Positions 53,048 to 62,480 of a stretch of DNA of 64,000 nt are shown here, piece after piece. A program made the translations under genes and the position numbers. The stretch spans positions 1 to 64,000 of the forward strand of contig QCHM01000005.1 of the NCBI GenBank assembly GCA_003279615.1, read 5' to 3'. Positions within the stretch are counted from its first letter, which is position 1. Each line of letters starts with the position of its first letter. This stretch comes from Prochlorococcus sp. AG-402-B19 (GTDB lineage: Bacteria > Cyanobacteriota > Cyanobacteriia > PCC-6307 > Cyanobiaceae). Under the pieces are notes generated by a model that made no database searches, was not told the origin of the DNA, and saw only the letters and a list, made by a program, of their open reading frames with translations.

Positions 53048-54145
53048 TCAACAAGAGTCATTGGAATTCTCTTTATGTTCTTTCATAATCAATTCAAGAG
53101 TTGCTTCTTTCTTGTCAGAAATAACCATTTCTTCAATAAGTTTATCTAATTCGATTTTTGGTTTCCAACCTAATTCTTCTTGAGCTTTTATAGCATTTCC
53201 AAGAAGAGAATCGACCTCAGTTGGTCTAAAATATCTTGGGTCAATTTTAATAACTACTTTGTTATTATCCAATCTTCTACCAATCTCATCTATTCCTTCT
53301 CCTTCCCAAGAAATACCACCCCATCCTAATTTTTCTGCTGTGATTTCTATAAATCTTCTTACTGATTCTTGTTTATTAGTAGCAATAACAAAATCTTCAG
53401 GTTGATTTTGCTGAAGCATTAACCATTGCATTTCAACATAATCTTTTGCATGCCCCCAATCTCTGAGTGAATCAATATTTCCCATATATAAAAAGTTTTC
53501 CAAACCAACTTCTATCCTTGATAAACCTCTTGTTATTTTTCTAGTGACAAAAGTCTCCCCCCTTCTTGGAGACTCATGATTAAACAAAATCCCATTACAT
53601 GCAAACATTCCATAAGATTCTCTATAGTTAATAGTTATCCAATATGCATAAAGCTTTGCCACTGCATATGGAGATCTAGGATAAAAAGGAGTGGACTCAC
53701 TCTGAGGGATTTCTTGAACCTTCCCAAAGAGCTCAGAAGTGGAAGCTTGATAGATTCGAGTCTTCTTAATAAAATTCAATGCTCTTACTGCTTCTAATAT
53801 TCTCAAAGTACCCAAAGCATCACAATTAGCCGTATATTCAGGTGCTTCAAAGCTAACAGCAACATGACTTTGGGCACCTAAGTTGTAAATTTCATCTGGT
53901 TGTATTTTTTGGATTAAATTAAAAATATTAGTACTGTCCGTTAAATCTCCATAATGTAAATTAAAACAAGAATCTTCTATATGAGGATCTTGATAAAGGT
54001 GATCAATTCTAGAAGTATTGAAACTGCTTGAGCGCCTCTTTATCCCATGAACCACATATCCCTTACCGAGTAAAAATTCGGCCAAATAGCTGCCGTCCTG
54101 ACCTGTAATACCTGTTATTAAAGCGGTTTTTCTTAAATTATTCAT
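53048..54145 (-). CDS. gmd: GDP-mannose 4,6-dehydratase
   Basis: The 365-residue enzyme dehydrates GDP-D-mannose to GDP-4-keto-6-deoxy-D-mannose, precursor of GDP-fucose and related sugars. It has [76 protein letters not shown] (YxxxK) and [19 protein letters not shown]. Length is normal. It is directly adjacent to the sugar-phosphate transferase gene (no gap) and upstream of fcl. Confidence 0.97.
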   Translation of the reverse strand: MNNLRKTALITGITGQDGSYLAEFLLGKGYVVHGIKRRSSSFNTSRIDHLYQDPHIEDSCFNLHYGDLTDSTNIFNLIQKIQPDEIYNLGAQSHVAVSFEAPEYTANCDALGTLRILEAVRALNFIKKTRIYQASTSELFGKVQEIPQSESTPFYPRSPYAVAKLYAYWITINYRESYGMFACNGILFNHESPRRGETFVTRKITRGLSRIEVGLENFLYMGNIDSLRDWGHAKDYVEMQWLMLQQNQPEDFVIATNKQESVRRFIEITAEKLGWGGISWEGEGIDEIGRRLDNNKVVIKIDPRYFRPTEVDSLLGNAIKAQEELGWKPKIELDKLIEEMVISDKKEATLELIMKEHKENSNDSC

Positions 54146-55495
54146 TTATTTAGATAAAGCACCTTCTGCATTAAAAACCAATCTAATTGTTTTAAAAAGT
54201 ATAATTAAGTCCAGCCAAAAAGAAAAATTCTTTAAATAAAAGACATCATAACTTAATTTATTAAAGGAATCTTGAATCGATGCTCCATAAGGGTAATTAA
54301 CCTGAGCCCATCCACTTAATCCAGGTTTAACAAGATACCTAATTGAATAAAAAGGAATAACCTTTTTAAGTTCATTATCTATTTCTTGTCTTTCTGGCCT
54401 GGGACCTATCAAACTCATTTCACCACTAAGAACTGAAATCAACTGAGGTAATTCATCTATTCTAGTCAATCTTAACCAATAACCAACTCTAGTAATTCTT
54501 GAGTCATCTCTGGATGACCATTGTGGTCCACATTCCTCAGCATTTTTTCTCATTGACCTCAATTTAAAGATACGTATAACCTTCCCGTAAATAGAACTTC
54601 TTTCTTGTGAATAGAAGACAGGAAAACCATCTTCCAAATAGATCAAAATGGATGCTATTAAAACCAAAGGGGATGTTATTATTAATAAAAATAAACTTAA
54701 AATTATATCTCCTAATCTTTTTATGCGTAATTGATAGGAAAATTTATTTCTAATTACATTTAGACCTATTGCATCAATATTTCCTATAATGTCAGTTGGA
54801 ATTCTCTGAAAGTATAATTCAAACCAATCAATTAAAGATAAAATTATAATTCCTTTCTTTTGCAAGTTTAATATATTCATAAATTCATCTTCTGGAATAT
54901 CTATTTTATCGGAAATAATGATCCCAGTTGAATCAACTATATTTATTTCGGTGAAGTTACTTTTACAAATAGTAACTAATGATGAAGAATTATCAAGACT
55001 ATTATTGAGATACTTCTCATCTTCTTCAGTACCAATCAAGGTCCAATTTTCTACTTTTTTTATACCATAGTGATTAATGATCTTTATAAATAACAAAACA
55101 ACAAAGCTTGCGATTGAAACAAATAAGTTAAAAGAAAGAAGAAACTTTAAATAATAAGTGAAATCTAAATCTAATTTCCTTATGTTTTCTCCTGCTAAAT
55201 CAAAAATTAATATATTAAGAATAGGAAAAGTTAAGCTAGATATTAAGATGATTTTCAAGAAATCCTTCAAACAATTTATAACAGTTATCTTTTTAACATC
55301 TAGCTTATATCTGCCAAAAACATACCCAATACCAACCCAAGAAATAAACAGCAGTTCAAGAACGAAAGAAAAATCTGGATAATCTCTAAAATACCAGAAA
55401 AATATCAAGTTAAATATACAATTAAAAATTATAAAGTCTAGAAAAAATACTCCTAAAACTCTTTTCTTTGAGAAGAAAAAAGGATTACTAGACAT
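54146..55495 (-). CDS. Polyprenyl-phosphate sugar-phosphate transferase (WbaP/WcaJ-like)
   Basis: The 449-residue inner-membrane enzyme starts lipid-linked repeat-unit synthesis by adding a sugar phosphate to undecaprenyl phosphate. Four hydrophobic helices fill the N-terminal half, then a CoA-binding-like fold. The C-terminal bacterial sugar transferase domain has KRLGDIILSLFLLIITSPLVLI, then QERSSIYGKVIRIFKLRSM, RLTRIDELPQLISVLSGEMSLIGPRPER and YLVKPGLSGWAQVNYPYG. The specific sugar is not evident. It is the first gene of a three-gene operon with gmd and fcl. Confidence 0.93.
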   Translation of the reverse strand: MSSNPFFFSKKRVLGVFFLDFIIFNCIFNLIFFWYFRDYPDFSFVLELLFISWVGIGYVFGRYKLDVKKITVINCLKDFLKIILISSLTFPILNILIFDLAGENIRKLDLDFTYYLKFLLSFNLFVSIASFVVLLFIKIINHYGIKKVENWTLIGTEEDEKYLNNSLDNSSSLVTICKSNFTEINIVDSTGIIISDKIDIPEDEFMNILNLQKKGIIILSLIDWFELYFQRIPTDIIGNIDAIGLNVIRNKFSYQLRIKRLGDIILSLFLLIITSPLVLIASILIYLEDGFPVFYSQERSSIYGKVIRIFKLRSMRKNAEECGPQWSSRDDSRITRVGYWLRLTRIDELPQLISVLSGEMSLIGPRPERQEIDNELKKVIPFYSIRYLVKPGLSGWAQVNYPYGASIQDSFNKLSYDVFYLKNFSFWLDLIILFKTIRLVFNAEGALSK

Positions 55496-55645
55496 TTGAC
55501 TTGTAATTGATTTAGTTTAAGCATCGAGCTGTTAACTCAATGTTTTTAATAATAGCATTCTCAGAACCCAAAAGGAATATATAATCTACATTTAATATAT
55601 GAAGATGAAAGATTATGATATTATTTAAATGAATAATTTTAATTT

Positions 55646-56578
55646 ATGCACTTCTTCTCAGTATGTACATTTAAAAAAGCAAGATACATACCAATAAACT
55701 GTAGAGAATTGAATAAGCTTTATGGATCTCATAATTACTCTGTTATAGTTCCTACGAATGAAGTTGAGCAATTTAACTTACTATACAATCAATTAAATTT
55801 AGAATATATAAATGTTATCGATGAGTCAGATTATATCTCTCTAAAAGAATTCAAGTCTATTTATCAAAGTCTAATCGACTCAATGAATATAATAGATACA
55901 AATCAAAGATTGATTGGTTGGTATTACCAACAAGTACTAAAGCTTTCACACGTTTTCTATACTTCTCAATCAGAAGGAGTAATAATGATAGATGCAGATA
56001 CAATTTTATTAAGAAAAATTAGCTTTTTTGAAAAAAGTAATTCTATTGTATTTAAAGCTTTATATGAAAATAATTTATTTTACAAACTTTCTTGTATAGA
56101 GATATTAGGCAGTGTAGTCGAACCATGGTTCTCTTCAACTGTTCAAATCTTCTCTATAACTCCTGATGAGTCCTTTTTTTTACAAGACTCATTAAATAAT
56201 TTCTTGAACAAAAAAAATGAAAGTATAGGCTCTTGGCTTTCGAAAATCATTTTAACAAATACTATTAATAAAAATCAATCAATCAATCGGCCATATATCA
56301 GTGAGCAAGATCTAATTGGGACATCAAAACTTCAACAAGGTGCAAAAAAAATAAAATCATTACCATTCCTTAGATCAGGAGTGATTGGTGAAATGAATGA
56401 TTGGCAGATGAAATTTGCTTCCTTAATTGGTTATTCCTATGTTACCTATGAAGAATGGATACTTAAAAAAGCAAAAATGAATAATATTGACTTTGTCATT
56501 GCTATCATTATAAATATCCCTTTTATTCATAAGTTACTGAAAAAAACGAGGAAGCTATTATTCAATAAAAATCTTTAA
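55646..56578 (+). CDS. DUF6492-like glycosyltransferase
   Basis: The 310-residue protein resembles DUF6492 glycan proteins. FFSVCTFKKARYIPINCREL stands at the N-terminus, LIGWYYQQVLKLSHVF (about residues 98-113) and MIDADTILLRK (about 121-131, a D-A-D that could bind metal and nucleotide) follow. The C-terminus is hydrophobic-basic and may bind membrane. It is a single gene, divergent from the transferase operon, at the start of a run of rightward glycan-modifying genes. Confidence 0.65.
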   Translation: MHFFSVCTFKKARYIPINCRELNKLYGSHNYSVIVPTNEVEQFNLLYNQLNLEYINVIDESDYISLKEFKSIYQSLIDSMNIIDTNQRLIGWYYQQVLKLSHVFYTSQSEGVIMIDADTILLRKISFFEKSNSIVFKALYENNLFYKLSCIEILGSVVEPWFSSTVQIFSITPDESFFLQDSLNNFLNKKNESIGSWLSKIILTNTINKNQSINRPYISEQDLIGTSKLQQGAKKIKSLPFLRSGVIGEMNDWQMKFASLIGYSYVTYEEWILKKAKMNNIDFVIAIIINIPFIHKLLKKTRKLLFNKNL

Positions 56579-56689
56579 TCAGCTACAGAAACAACATGTC
56601 TATAAAATTTTTATTACTAAAATCAAACTAATAGCTCTCTTTTTTTTACTTGTGATGAACTATATTTAAAATAAAAAAAACCAAATAAA

Positions 56690-57916
56690 ATGTCCAGAAG
56701 CAACTGCAGAATTAGCAAGTCTGATGATCTCATAACGGTATGTGATTTAGGAGTCCATTCCATGTGTGGATTTTTTCCTGACAACCAGGAAGAAAATTTA
56801 GAACAGGGTAGTCTAGCTTTGGGATGGTCTCCAACTAGTGGCCTTCTTCAACTCATAGAAGAAAGAGATATATCTTCTATGTATGGAGATAACTACGGTT
56901 ATAGATCAGGCTTGAACGCTTCAATGGTTGAGCACCTGAGAAATAAAGTTAAATATTTAACGACACTTGCAAGACTCCCGAAAGAGGCATGTTGTTTAGA
57001 TATTGGAAGTAACGACGGAACACTTCTATCTTTTTATGATAAAAATAATATTAGAATTGGAATTGATCCAACCATAAAGAAATATGCAAATTATTACGAA
57101 AAAGGAATAGTTAAAGTGCCAGATTTTTTTAACCATAGCTCCTTTATGAAAGCATCAAATAATAAAAAGGCGGATATAATAACCTCAATTTCAATGTTTT
57201 ACGATCTTCCAGATCCCAACGATTTTGTCGAAAATATTGCTAACAGTCTATCTCAAAATGGTATTTGGAATTTAGAGCAAAGCTATATGCCCAGCATGCT
57301 TAGAACAAATTCTTATGACACAGTTTGTCATGAGCATCTCGAGTATTACTCACTAATAGTTATTAAAAATCTACTTGAAAATAACAAGTTAAGAATTGTA
57401 GATGTTGTTTTTAATAGAATTAATGGTGGAAGTTTTTCTATTACAGCCTGTCATCAAGATTCTAATTACACAAGTAATAATACAATTATAAATTGGATGC
57501 TTTCACAAGAAAAGCGAATGGGGTTGGATACTCCAACACCTTATAGAGAGTTTGAAAATCGTGCATATTCTCATAGATCAGATTTAAAGGAACTAATTAC
57601 ATCGATTAATCGCTCAGGATCTAAAATCGCAGGTTATGGAGCCTCAACAAAAGGCAATGTAATTTTACAATTCTGCCAAATAAATTCGGAAAATATATTT
57701 GGAATTGCAGAGGTAAATGAAGATAAATTCAATAAGTTTTGCCCTGGTTCTAAAATACCAATAGCTAGTGAACGAGAAATTAAAAATGAAAATCCAGATT
57801 ACATGCTTGTATTACCTTGGCATTTTAGAGAAGGTATTGTAAAAAGAGAACAAGATTATTTAATGAAAGGAGGAAAACTAATTTTCCCACTACCAGAAAT
57901 AGAAATAGTTGGCTAA
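56690..57916 (+). CDS. NDP-sugar C-methyltransferase-like enzyme
   Basis: The 408-residue SAM enzyme matches deoxysugar C-methyltransferases (TylC3/TcaB9-like). A Cys-bearing N-terminal region (C6, C18, C26; a partial zinc-binding motif) is followed by motif I CCLDIGSNDGTLLSF (about residues 102-116), QSYMPSMLRTNSYDTVCHEHLEYYS with the catalytic H-x-H/Y-Y pattern, and a C-terminal domain with GYGASTKGNVILQF. It would add a branch methyl to a keto-sugar, fitting the nearby dehydratase products. It overlaps the next gene by one base. Confidence 0.85.
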   Translation: MSRSNCRISKSDDLITVCDLGVHSMCGFFPDNQEENLEQGSLALGWSPTSGLLQLIEERDISSMYGDNYGYRSGLNASMVEHLRNKVKYLTTLARLPKEACCLDIGSNDGTLLSFYDKNNIRIGIDPTIKKYANYYEKGIVKVPDFFNHSSFMKASNNKKADIITSISMFYDLPDPNDFVENIANSLSQNGIWNLEQSYMPSMLRTNSYDTVCHEHLEYYSLIVIKNLLENNKLRIVDVVFNRINGGSFSITACHQDSNYTSNNTIINWMLSQEKRMGLDTPTPYREFENRAYSHRSDLKELITSINRSGSKIAGYGASTKGNVILQFCQINSENIFGIAEVNEDKFNKFCPGSKIPIASEREIKNENPDYMLVLPWHFREGIVKREQDYLMKGGKLIFPLPEIEIVG

Positions 57917-58893
57917 TGAAAATTTTTTATATTTTTGGAGCTAATGGACAAGATGGGAAATTAACCAAATATTCACTTCAAGAAAAATATAAAGAATGTA
58001 CTCTTGTATTATTCTCCAGGAATTTCGTTAGAATTGAATCATCAAAAAATAAACTAATAGAACAGAAAATAACCAGCCAAAATGAATATTTAAATATTAT
58101 ATCGGAAATCTTAGTACTATATAAACCTGATCTAATTTTTTATTATGCAGCAGTTCATTATTCCTCTTTTGAGAAACAAAATAAAACTAAGGATAGTGAA
58201 ATGTCATTTACAAATTATCTACTTCCTATTCATATAATTAATGAATCAAGCAAATTTAAAAAGAAACCTAGAATACTTTATACTTCATCATCATTAATAT
58301 TTGGATCAACAGAGAATTCCCCTCAAAATGAATTAACAAAAAGAAAGCCAATATGCGATTATTCAAAGCAAAAACACTTCACAGAACAAATTCTTATAAA
58401 TTTAGGTAAATCCTTAGGAATAAATGTATTTATAGCAATATTATATAATCATGAATCTATATATAGAAAAAGTAAATTTTTCTCTAAAAAAGTGATAAAA
58501 TTTTGCTCAAATTGCTTCAATAATAATTTAAGCATTGATTATATTGGCATCAATGGAAAATTAGAGTTATTCAACCCAGATTCAATAATAGATATGGGGT
58601 ATGCTCCTGAATTTGTTGAGTATTTAATAAAATTAATTCTAACAAACAAACCAGGCTCATATATAATTTCTACAGCTATAGGTATAACGGTAAAAGATTT
58701 TGTTAATGAAGTACTAGAATTATATAAACTAGATAAAAACTTTATAGAGTTCAATAAAACTACTCCTAGATATAATGCGAAGTTAATAGGTAATCATAAT
58801 AAAATTAAAAAACTATTAGGGTCTGCGCCAATTTTACACAGTAAAAATCTTGTAAAGAAATTATGCCAAGATTATGAAAATTGTATTAAATAA
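57916..58893 (+). CDS. NAD-dependent epimerase/dehydratase, Gmd-like
   Basis: The 325-residue protein is a short-chain dehydrogenase-fold sugar enzyme. FGANGQDGKLTKYSL (about residues 7-21) is close to the Gmd motif G-x-T-G-Q-D-G, SSSLIFGSTENSP, YSKQKHFTE (YxxxK) and AILYNHESIYRKS follow. It is more divergent than the gmd gene in the window, so its substrate may be another nucleotide sugar. Its start overlaps the stop of the C-methyltransferase by one base, indicating coordinated production. Confidence 0.75.
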   Translation: MKIFYIFGANGQDGKLTKYSLQEKYKECTLVLFSRNFVRIESSKNKLIEQKITSQNEYLNIISEILVLYKPDLIFYYAAVHYSSFEKQNKTKDSEMSFTNYLLPIHIINESSKFKKKPRILYTSSSLIFGSTENSPQNELTKRKPICDYSKQKHFTEQILINLGKSLGINVFIAILYNHESIYRKSKFFSKKVIKFCSNCFNNNLSIDYIGINGKLELFNPDSIIDMGYAPEFVEYLIKLILTNKPGSYIISTAIGITVKDFVNEVLELYKLDKNFIEFNKTTPRYNAKLIGNHNKIKKLLGSAPILHSKNLVKKLCQDYENCIK

Positions 58894-58949
58894 AACTATA
58901 ACTTGACTAGAATAAAGAAAATTGATATATATTTAGGTTTAAAATAGTT

Positions 58950-59746
58950 ATGAAAAAATTAAAATCTTATTTAAAGAAAGTAGTCAATTTTAGTCTTAGT
59001 TTAACACCTATTACTCAAGACTTCTTAAGAATTCTAAGTAAATTGATTAATTTAGCGCAAGGAAAAGGTTGGGGTTCATCGACCATCAGGCAAGAAATCA
59101 AAGCATGCTTAAAACTACTAAACAGAACTCCAAGGATTTTTATAGATGTTGGAGCAAATAAAGGTCTTTATAGTATTGAAATCAAAAAATTATATCCGGC
59201 CTAGAAATGCATATCTTTAAACCATCTAAACTTAACTGTAAAATACTTGTTGAGAAATTATCTGAAAATAAAGAAACTTACATAAATTCATTAGCACTTG
59301 CAGAAAAAGCAGAAAAAAGATCCTTATATTCTGATCATGAAGGATCAGGGAATGCGTCCCTCACAAAAAGAAATTTAGATCACTTTTCAATTAATTTCAA
59401 TTTTAGTGAAGAGATAAATACCATAAGATTTGACGAATACTGGGAAAAATATAATAAATTAGAGAATATAGATTATGTAAAAATTGATGTAGAAGGCCAT
59501 GAACTTTCTGTATTAAAAGGATTTGGAGACTATTTATTTAAAACAAAAATCATACAATTTGAATTTGGTGGTTGTAATATTGATACTAGAAGCTTTTTTC
59601 AAGATTTCTGGTATTTTTTCCAGGAGAAAGGCTTTAAAATTTTCAGAATAACCCCAAAGGGGCCAAAACTCATAAAAAAATATTCAGAATATGATGAGTT
59701 TTTTGTCACGACAAACTATATTGCTGTCAATCAAAATATATATTAA
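58950..59746 (+). pseudogene. FkbM-family methyltransferase, frameshifted
   Basis: Two adjacent frames together make one FkbM methyltransferase. The first (58950-59204) ends FIDVGANKGLYSIEIKKLYPA and stops at TAG 59202. The second (59207-59746) continues MHIFKPSKLN, then NIDYVKIDVEGHELSVLKGF and the C-terminal part. In a normal FkbM these join as LYP-x-x-E-M-H-I-F-(E/K)-P. One missing base near 59195-59203 would explain the break. It is either a real recent inactivation or a sequencing error. An intact enzyme would O-methylate a sugar. Confidence 0.8.
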
Positions 59747-59770
59747 AAAATTAGTCAAAATATTCATATT

Positions 59771-60277
59771 ATGTTCTTAAAATCCAGTGAGTTTGAAAAT
59801 ATTGTAAGCAAAGCTCCTCTAATATCAATAGATTTATGTATTATAAAAAAAGATAAAATCCTATTAGGCAAAAGAAAAAATCCGCCCGCCAAAAATTACT
59901 TTTTTGTTCCTGGAGGACGAATCCTTAAGAATGAATCAAAAGAGAAAGCCTTTAAGAGAATTTTAAAATCAGAGTTAGGGATAGTTATAAGTGGAGAAGC
60001 TTTAAATACAGTTGAAGAAATAGGTAGTTATGAACATTTTTATAAAGAAAATTTTTTAGGTAATACTAATTTTGGAACTCATTATATTGTTTTAGCTTAT
60101 TTAGTTCCATTCGAATCTTTTTCAAAAAAATCAGATGACTTTATAAAAAGCCAGCACTCTGAATACATATGGCATAATACCAATGATAAAACGAATGAAA
60201 ATATTAATATACATTATTACACTATAAACTATTTAAATAATCATAAGCTTAATAATTATTGTAGCAAATATGCCTAA
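59771..60277 (+). CDS. GDP-mannose mannosyl hydrolase-like Nudix enzyme
   Basis: The 168-residue protein starts FLKSSEFENIVSKAPLISIDLCII and has the shortened Nudix box of GDP-mannose mannosyl hydrolases: PGGRILKNESKEKAFKRILKSELG (about residues 48-70), lacking one residue relative to normal Nudix enzymes. HFYKENFLGNTNFGTHYIVLAY follows. These enzymes cleave GDP-mannose or GDP-hexoses to sugar and GDP and occur in GDP-fucose loci. It follows the broken FkbM gene by 24 bases. It could tune the GDP-mannose pool. Confidence 0.8.
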   Translation: MFLKSSEFENIVSKAPLISIDLCIIKKDKILLGKRKNPPAKNYFFVPGGRILKNESKEKAFKRILKSELGIVISGEALNTVEEIGSYEHFYKENFLGNTNFGTHYIVLAYLVPFESFSKKSDDFIKSQHSEYIWHNTNDKTNENINIHYYTINYLNNHKLNNYCSKYA

Positions 60278-60333
60278 GAAACATCATTTATTTTTACATC
60301 ATTTATGATATAAAAACATACTTAATAATTTCA

Positions 60334-60972
60334 ATGTATAGCAAACTAAAAAAATTAAAAAATAGATTTTTTCTAATATTTATTTTTAGTATTATTTCTT
60401 TTAGTGTAGCTATTTGTTTAAATCAATTTAGAGGATACCCTTATCAAATGATGTTTGATGATATTGCAGCTGCTAGGGGTAAATATACAGGAATTTTAGC
60501 AGGTTTATTTTCAAATATCGGATTATTTTTATTGAGTGCAACAGCCGGCATTAGCTGTCTTACTTTAAATATAGTAAATAAAAAACATTTAGAGATTATA
60601 AGATTTTATTTTTTTACATTTATCTTTTCCTTCATACTTCTTCTTGATGATGCTTACCTTCTACATGAAAAAGTCCTACCTGAAATTGGTATTCCAGAAA
60701 TACTGATATTTATTTGTTATTTCTTATATGGATTTTATGGATTAACTACTAATTTTAAATTCATTTCAAATTCTTCATGGAAAATTTTACTATTAGCTAA
60801 TTTGTTTTTTTCTATATCATTTTTCTGTGATTTGGGTTTAAGCAATAAGATTGAATATGAAATATTGATTTTTATAGAAGATTTAGCAAAATTAACTGGT
60901 ATCTTTAGCTGGTTAATATATATATTTGATACTTCTATTTTAGTTTTAAATACAAAGAATATTACCAAATAG
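60334..60972 (+). CDS. Six-helix membrane protein of unknown function
   Basis: The 212-residue protein has about six hydrophobic helices. A loop with LNQFRGYPYQMMFDDIAAARGKYTGILAGLFSNIG (about residues 29-63) and LLDDAYLLHEKVLPEIGIPE (about 107-126) carry most charged residues, including a D-D-A-Y and His-Glu pair that could be catalytic or metal-binding. I do not recognise the family. It is the last gene of the rightward glycan run. Confidence 0.6.
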   Translation: MYSKLKKLKNRFFLIFIFSIISFSVAICLNQFRGYPYQMMFDDIAAARGKYTGILAGLFSNIGLFLLSATAGISCLTLNIVNKKHLEIIRFYFFTFIFSFILLLDDAYLLHEKVLPEIGIPEILIFICYFLYGFYGLTTNFKFISNSSWKILLLANLFFSISFFCDLGLSNKIEYEILIFIEDLAKLTGIFSWLIYIFDTSILVLNTKNITK

Positions 60973-61119
60973 ACTTCTGCGAATATCCTCTATTAAAATT
61001 AATTTAATTTTGCTAATAAAGCCAAATAAACTCAAACGGCTTACACACTCAATGCTATAAAGTTTCAAAACAAGAGATAGGGATAGTTTAATTCCTTACC
61101 TTGGATTTTAAACTTTTAA

Positions 61120-61800
61120 TTAGCTGTTATTTAAATCGAATTTGTATTTAAATAATTTTTCTTCTAATACTCTAATTTTTTTCTTGAGCTGAATATTTTC
61201 AATAAAAAGTGTGTTAAACTTTTCAATCTTTTCTTCATCAGGAATTTTATCTGCAGTTGATTTTGCTTTTTCAATTAATTCATCAATAGTTTTTTGTTTT
61301 TGCCTAGGCTTTCTAAGGAAACAAGATAGATCGACTTCTGTAAAGTTGTTTTCTTTATTTAAATGCTTTTCTATTTTAAGCCTTAAAGAGGGTTCAACTT
61401 TTCCAATCTTTGCCAAGGTTCTTGCTGAAACTTGAGTTAAAGCAGCTTCTGGTATAGAACTATTTTCTAACCAGTTTTCATAGGCCGAAGCTAAATCTCT
61501 TGCGACTCTTCCAGGCACGACTAAAGCACCTGAATCAGTCAATTCAACCCAGTTCTTATTCCTAACTAAATTCTTTGCTTGAGACAATAATTTGGCTACT
61601 TGAAGAATAGATTTTCCTGCTTTTTCTAATTCCTTATTTGTCTCATTTATTTTTACTGATAATTCTATTTCTGTTCTTTTTTCTAATCCGAACTTTCTTA
61701 CTAAAATTGAGTTATTAAATTTATCTAATTTGCCGTCATTCATAAACTTGCAACTCTCAACTCTAACATAATAACTAGCAAATTTAGAATAGCTAGCCAT
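61120..61800 (-). CDS. DUF3102-like protein beside tRNA-Ala
   Basis: From the ATG at 61800 the product has 226 residues; the frame opens ten codons earlier at TTG 61830, which lies inside a palindrome. An ATG at 61743 is also possible. The core INETNKELEKAGKSILQVAK, then NKNWVELTDSGALVVPGRVARDLASAYENWL and SARTLAKIG, aligns with the DUF3102-like product at 10.1 kb (KPGNWRAFLKSG ... FAIDLVSAYTNWL ... TPRSLALMG). A basic linker and a C-terminal coiled coil (FIENIQLKKKIRVLEEKLFKY) are shared. It lies just downstream of tRNA-Ala, where integrated elements keep such genes. Confidence 0.75.
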   Translation of the reverse strand: MASYSKFASYYVRVESCKFMNDGKLDKFNNSILVRKFGLEKRTEIELSVKINETNKELEKAGKSILQVAKLLSQAKNLVRNKNWVELTDSGALVVPGRVARDLASAYENWLENSSIPEAALTQVSARTLAKIGKVEPSLRLKIEKHLNKENNFTEVDLSCFLRKPRQKQKTIDELIEKAKSTADKIPDEEKIEKFNTLFIENIQLKKKIRVLEEKLFKYKFDLNNS

Positions 61801-61812
61801 CAAGCCTTGAGT

Positions 61813-61831
61813 TTTGGACGATTCGTCCAAA
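61813..61831. repeat. Palindrome TTTGGACGATTCGTCCAAA
   Basis: Nine-base arms TTTGGACGA (61813-61821) and TCGTCCAAA (61823-61831) are exact reverse complements about a single central base. The pair ends 12 bases upstream of the ATG at 61800 of the DUF3102-like gene, fitting an operator. Two copies of TGCACTAA lie further upstream, at 61868-61875 and 61880-61887. Confidence 0.75.
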
Positions 61832-61960
61832 TTGAAGCTTTAGCGTTATAAATCTGTATGAATAAAATGCACTAACTTTTGCACTAAATTTATTTGAGGC
61901 GGGATTTAAGACCTTTGAGATTAAAGCTGCAATCCATTTTGTACCAATACTTTTGAAGAA

Positions 61961-62033
61961 TGGAGCCAAGCGGACTCGAACCGCTGACCCCCTGCATGCC
62001 ATGCAGGTGCTCTACCAACTGAGCTATGGCCCC
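61961..62033 (-). tRNA. tRNA-Ala(GGC)
   Basis: A 73-nt cloverleaf on the minus strand has acceptor arms GGGGCCA and TGGCTCC (one G-U pair) with discriminator A. The anticodon loop ATGGCAT between CCTGC and GCAGG gives anticodon GGC. The T-arm has GGTTCGAGT. CCA is not encoded. Confidence 0.95.
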
Positions 62034-62480
62034 AAAGAGTGAAAGACAGTTATATCAATCAATCTAAAGACTTCTCTGGTAACTGCCTTGATTACTATAG
62101 TACTTAATAGCGTTTGATGAATCAATTCTGCACCTTAATATGAACTAGAGGATATTAAGTTTTAGCAATCTTTATAGTGCTAATTCTAATACATTCCACA
62201 CTACTTAAAAAGTCATGTTGTTAGTGGTAACTTGTTGAAGTGAGACAAAGAAAAGGAAGGCTTTTAAAAGAGCTTATTTTATATATTTAACTGGCAAAAG
62301 AATTGTGTTCTTATTGGATTTAAACTTTAATGCATATAATTAAGACTAACTTTCAAGTTCTGTTAAGTAACTTTTAGAAATTATGCGAGAAAAAATGTTA
62401 AAGTATCACAAGCATTAACTTGTATTAATTAGTTAAAAATTACACAATTGATGGGAAAGATGAACAAACAAATCAAAGCT
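62034..62480. other. Intergenic stretch right of tRNA-Ala
   Basis: About 450 AT-rich bases with no gene, RNA or clear repeat. A 36-base plus-strand frame at 62383 is too short to support. It contains the tRNA-Ala promoter near its left end. Confidence 0.5.

Noticed and set aside
61793-62002. Minus-strand frame reading through tRNA-Ala (AVRVRLAPF-type start)
   Set aside because: The start is translated tRNA sequence, a well-known false gene pattern.
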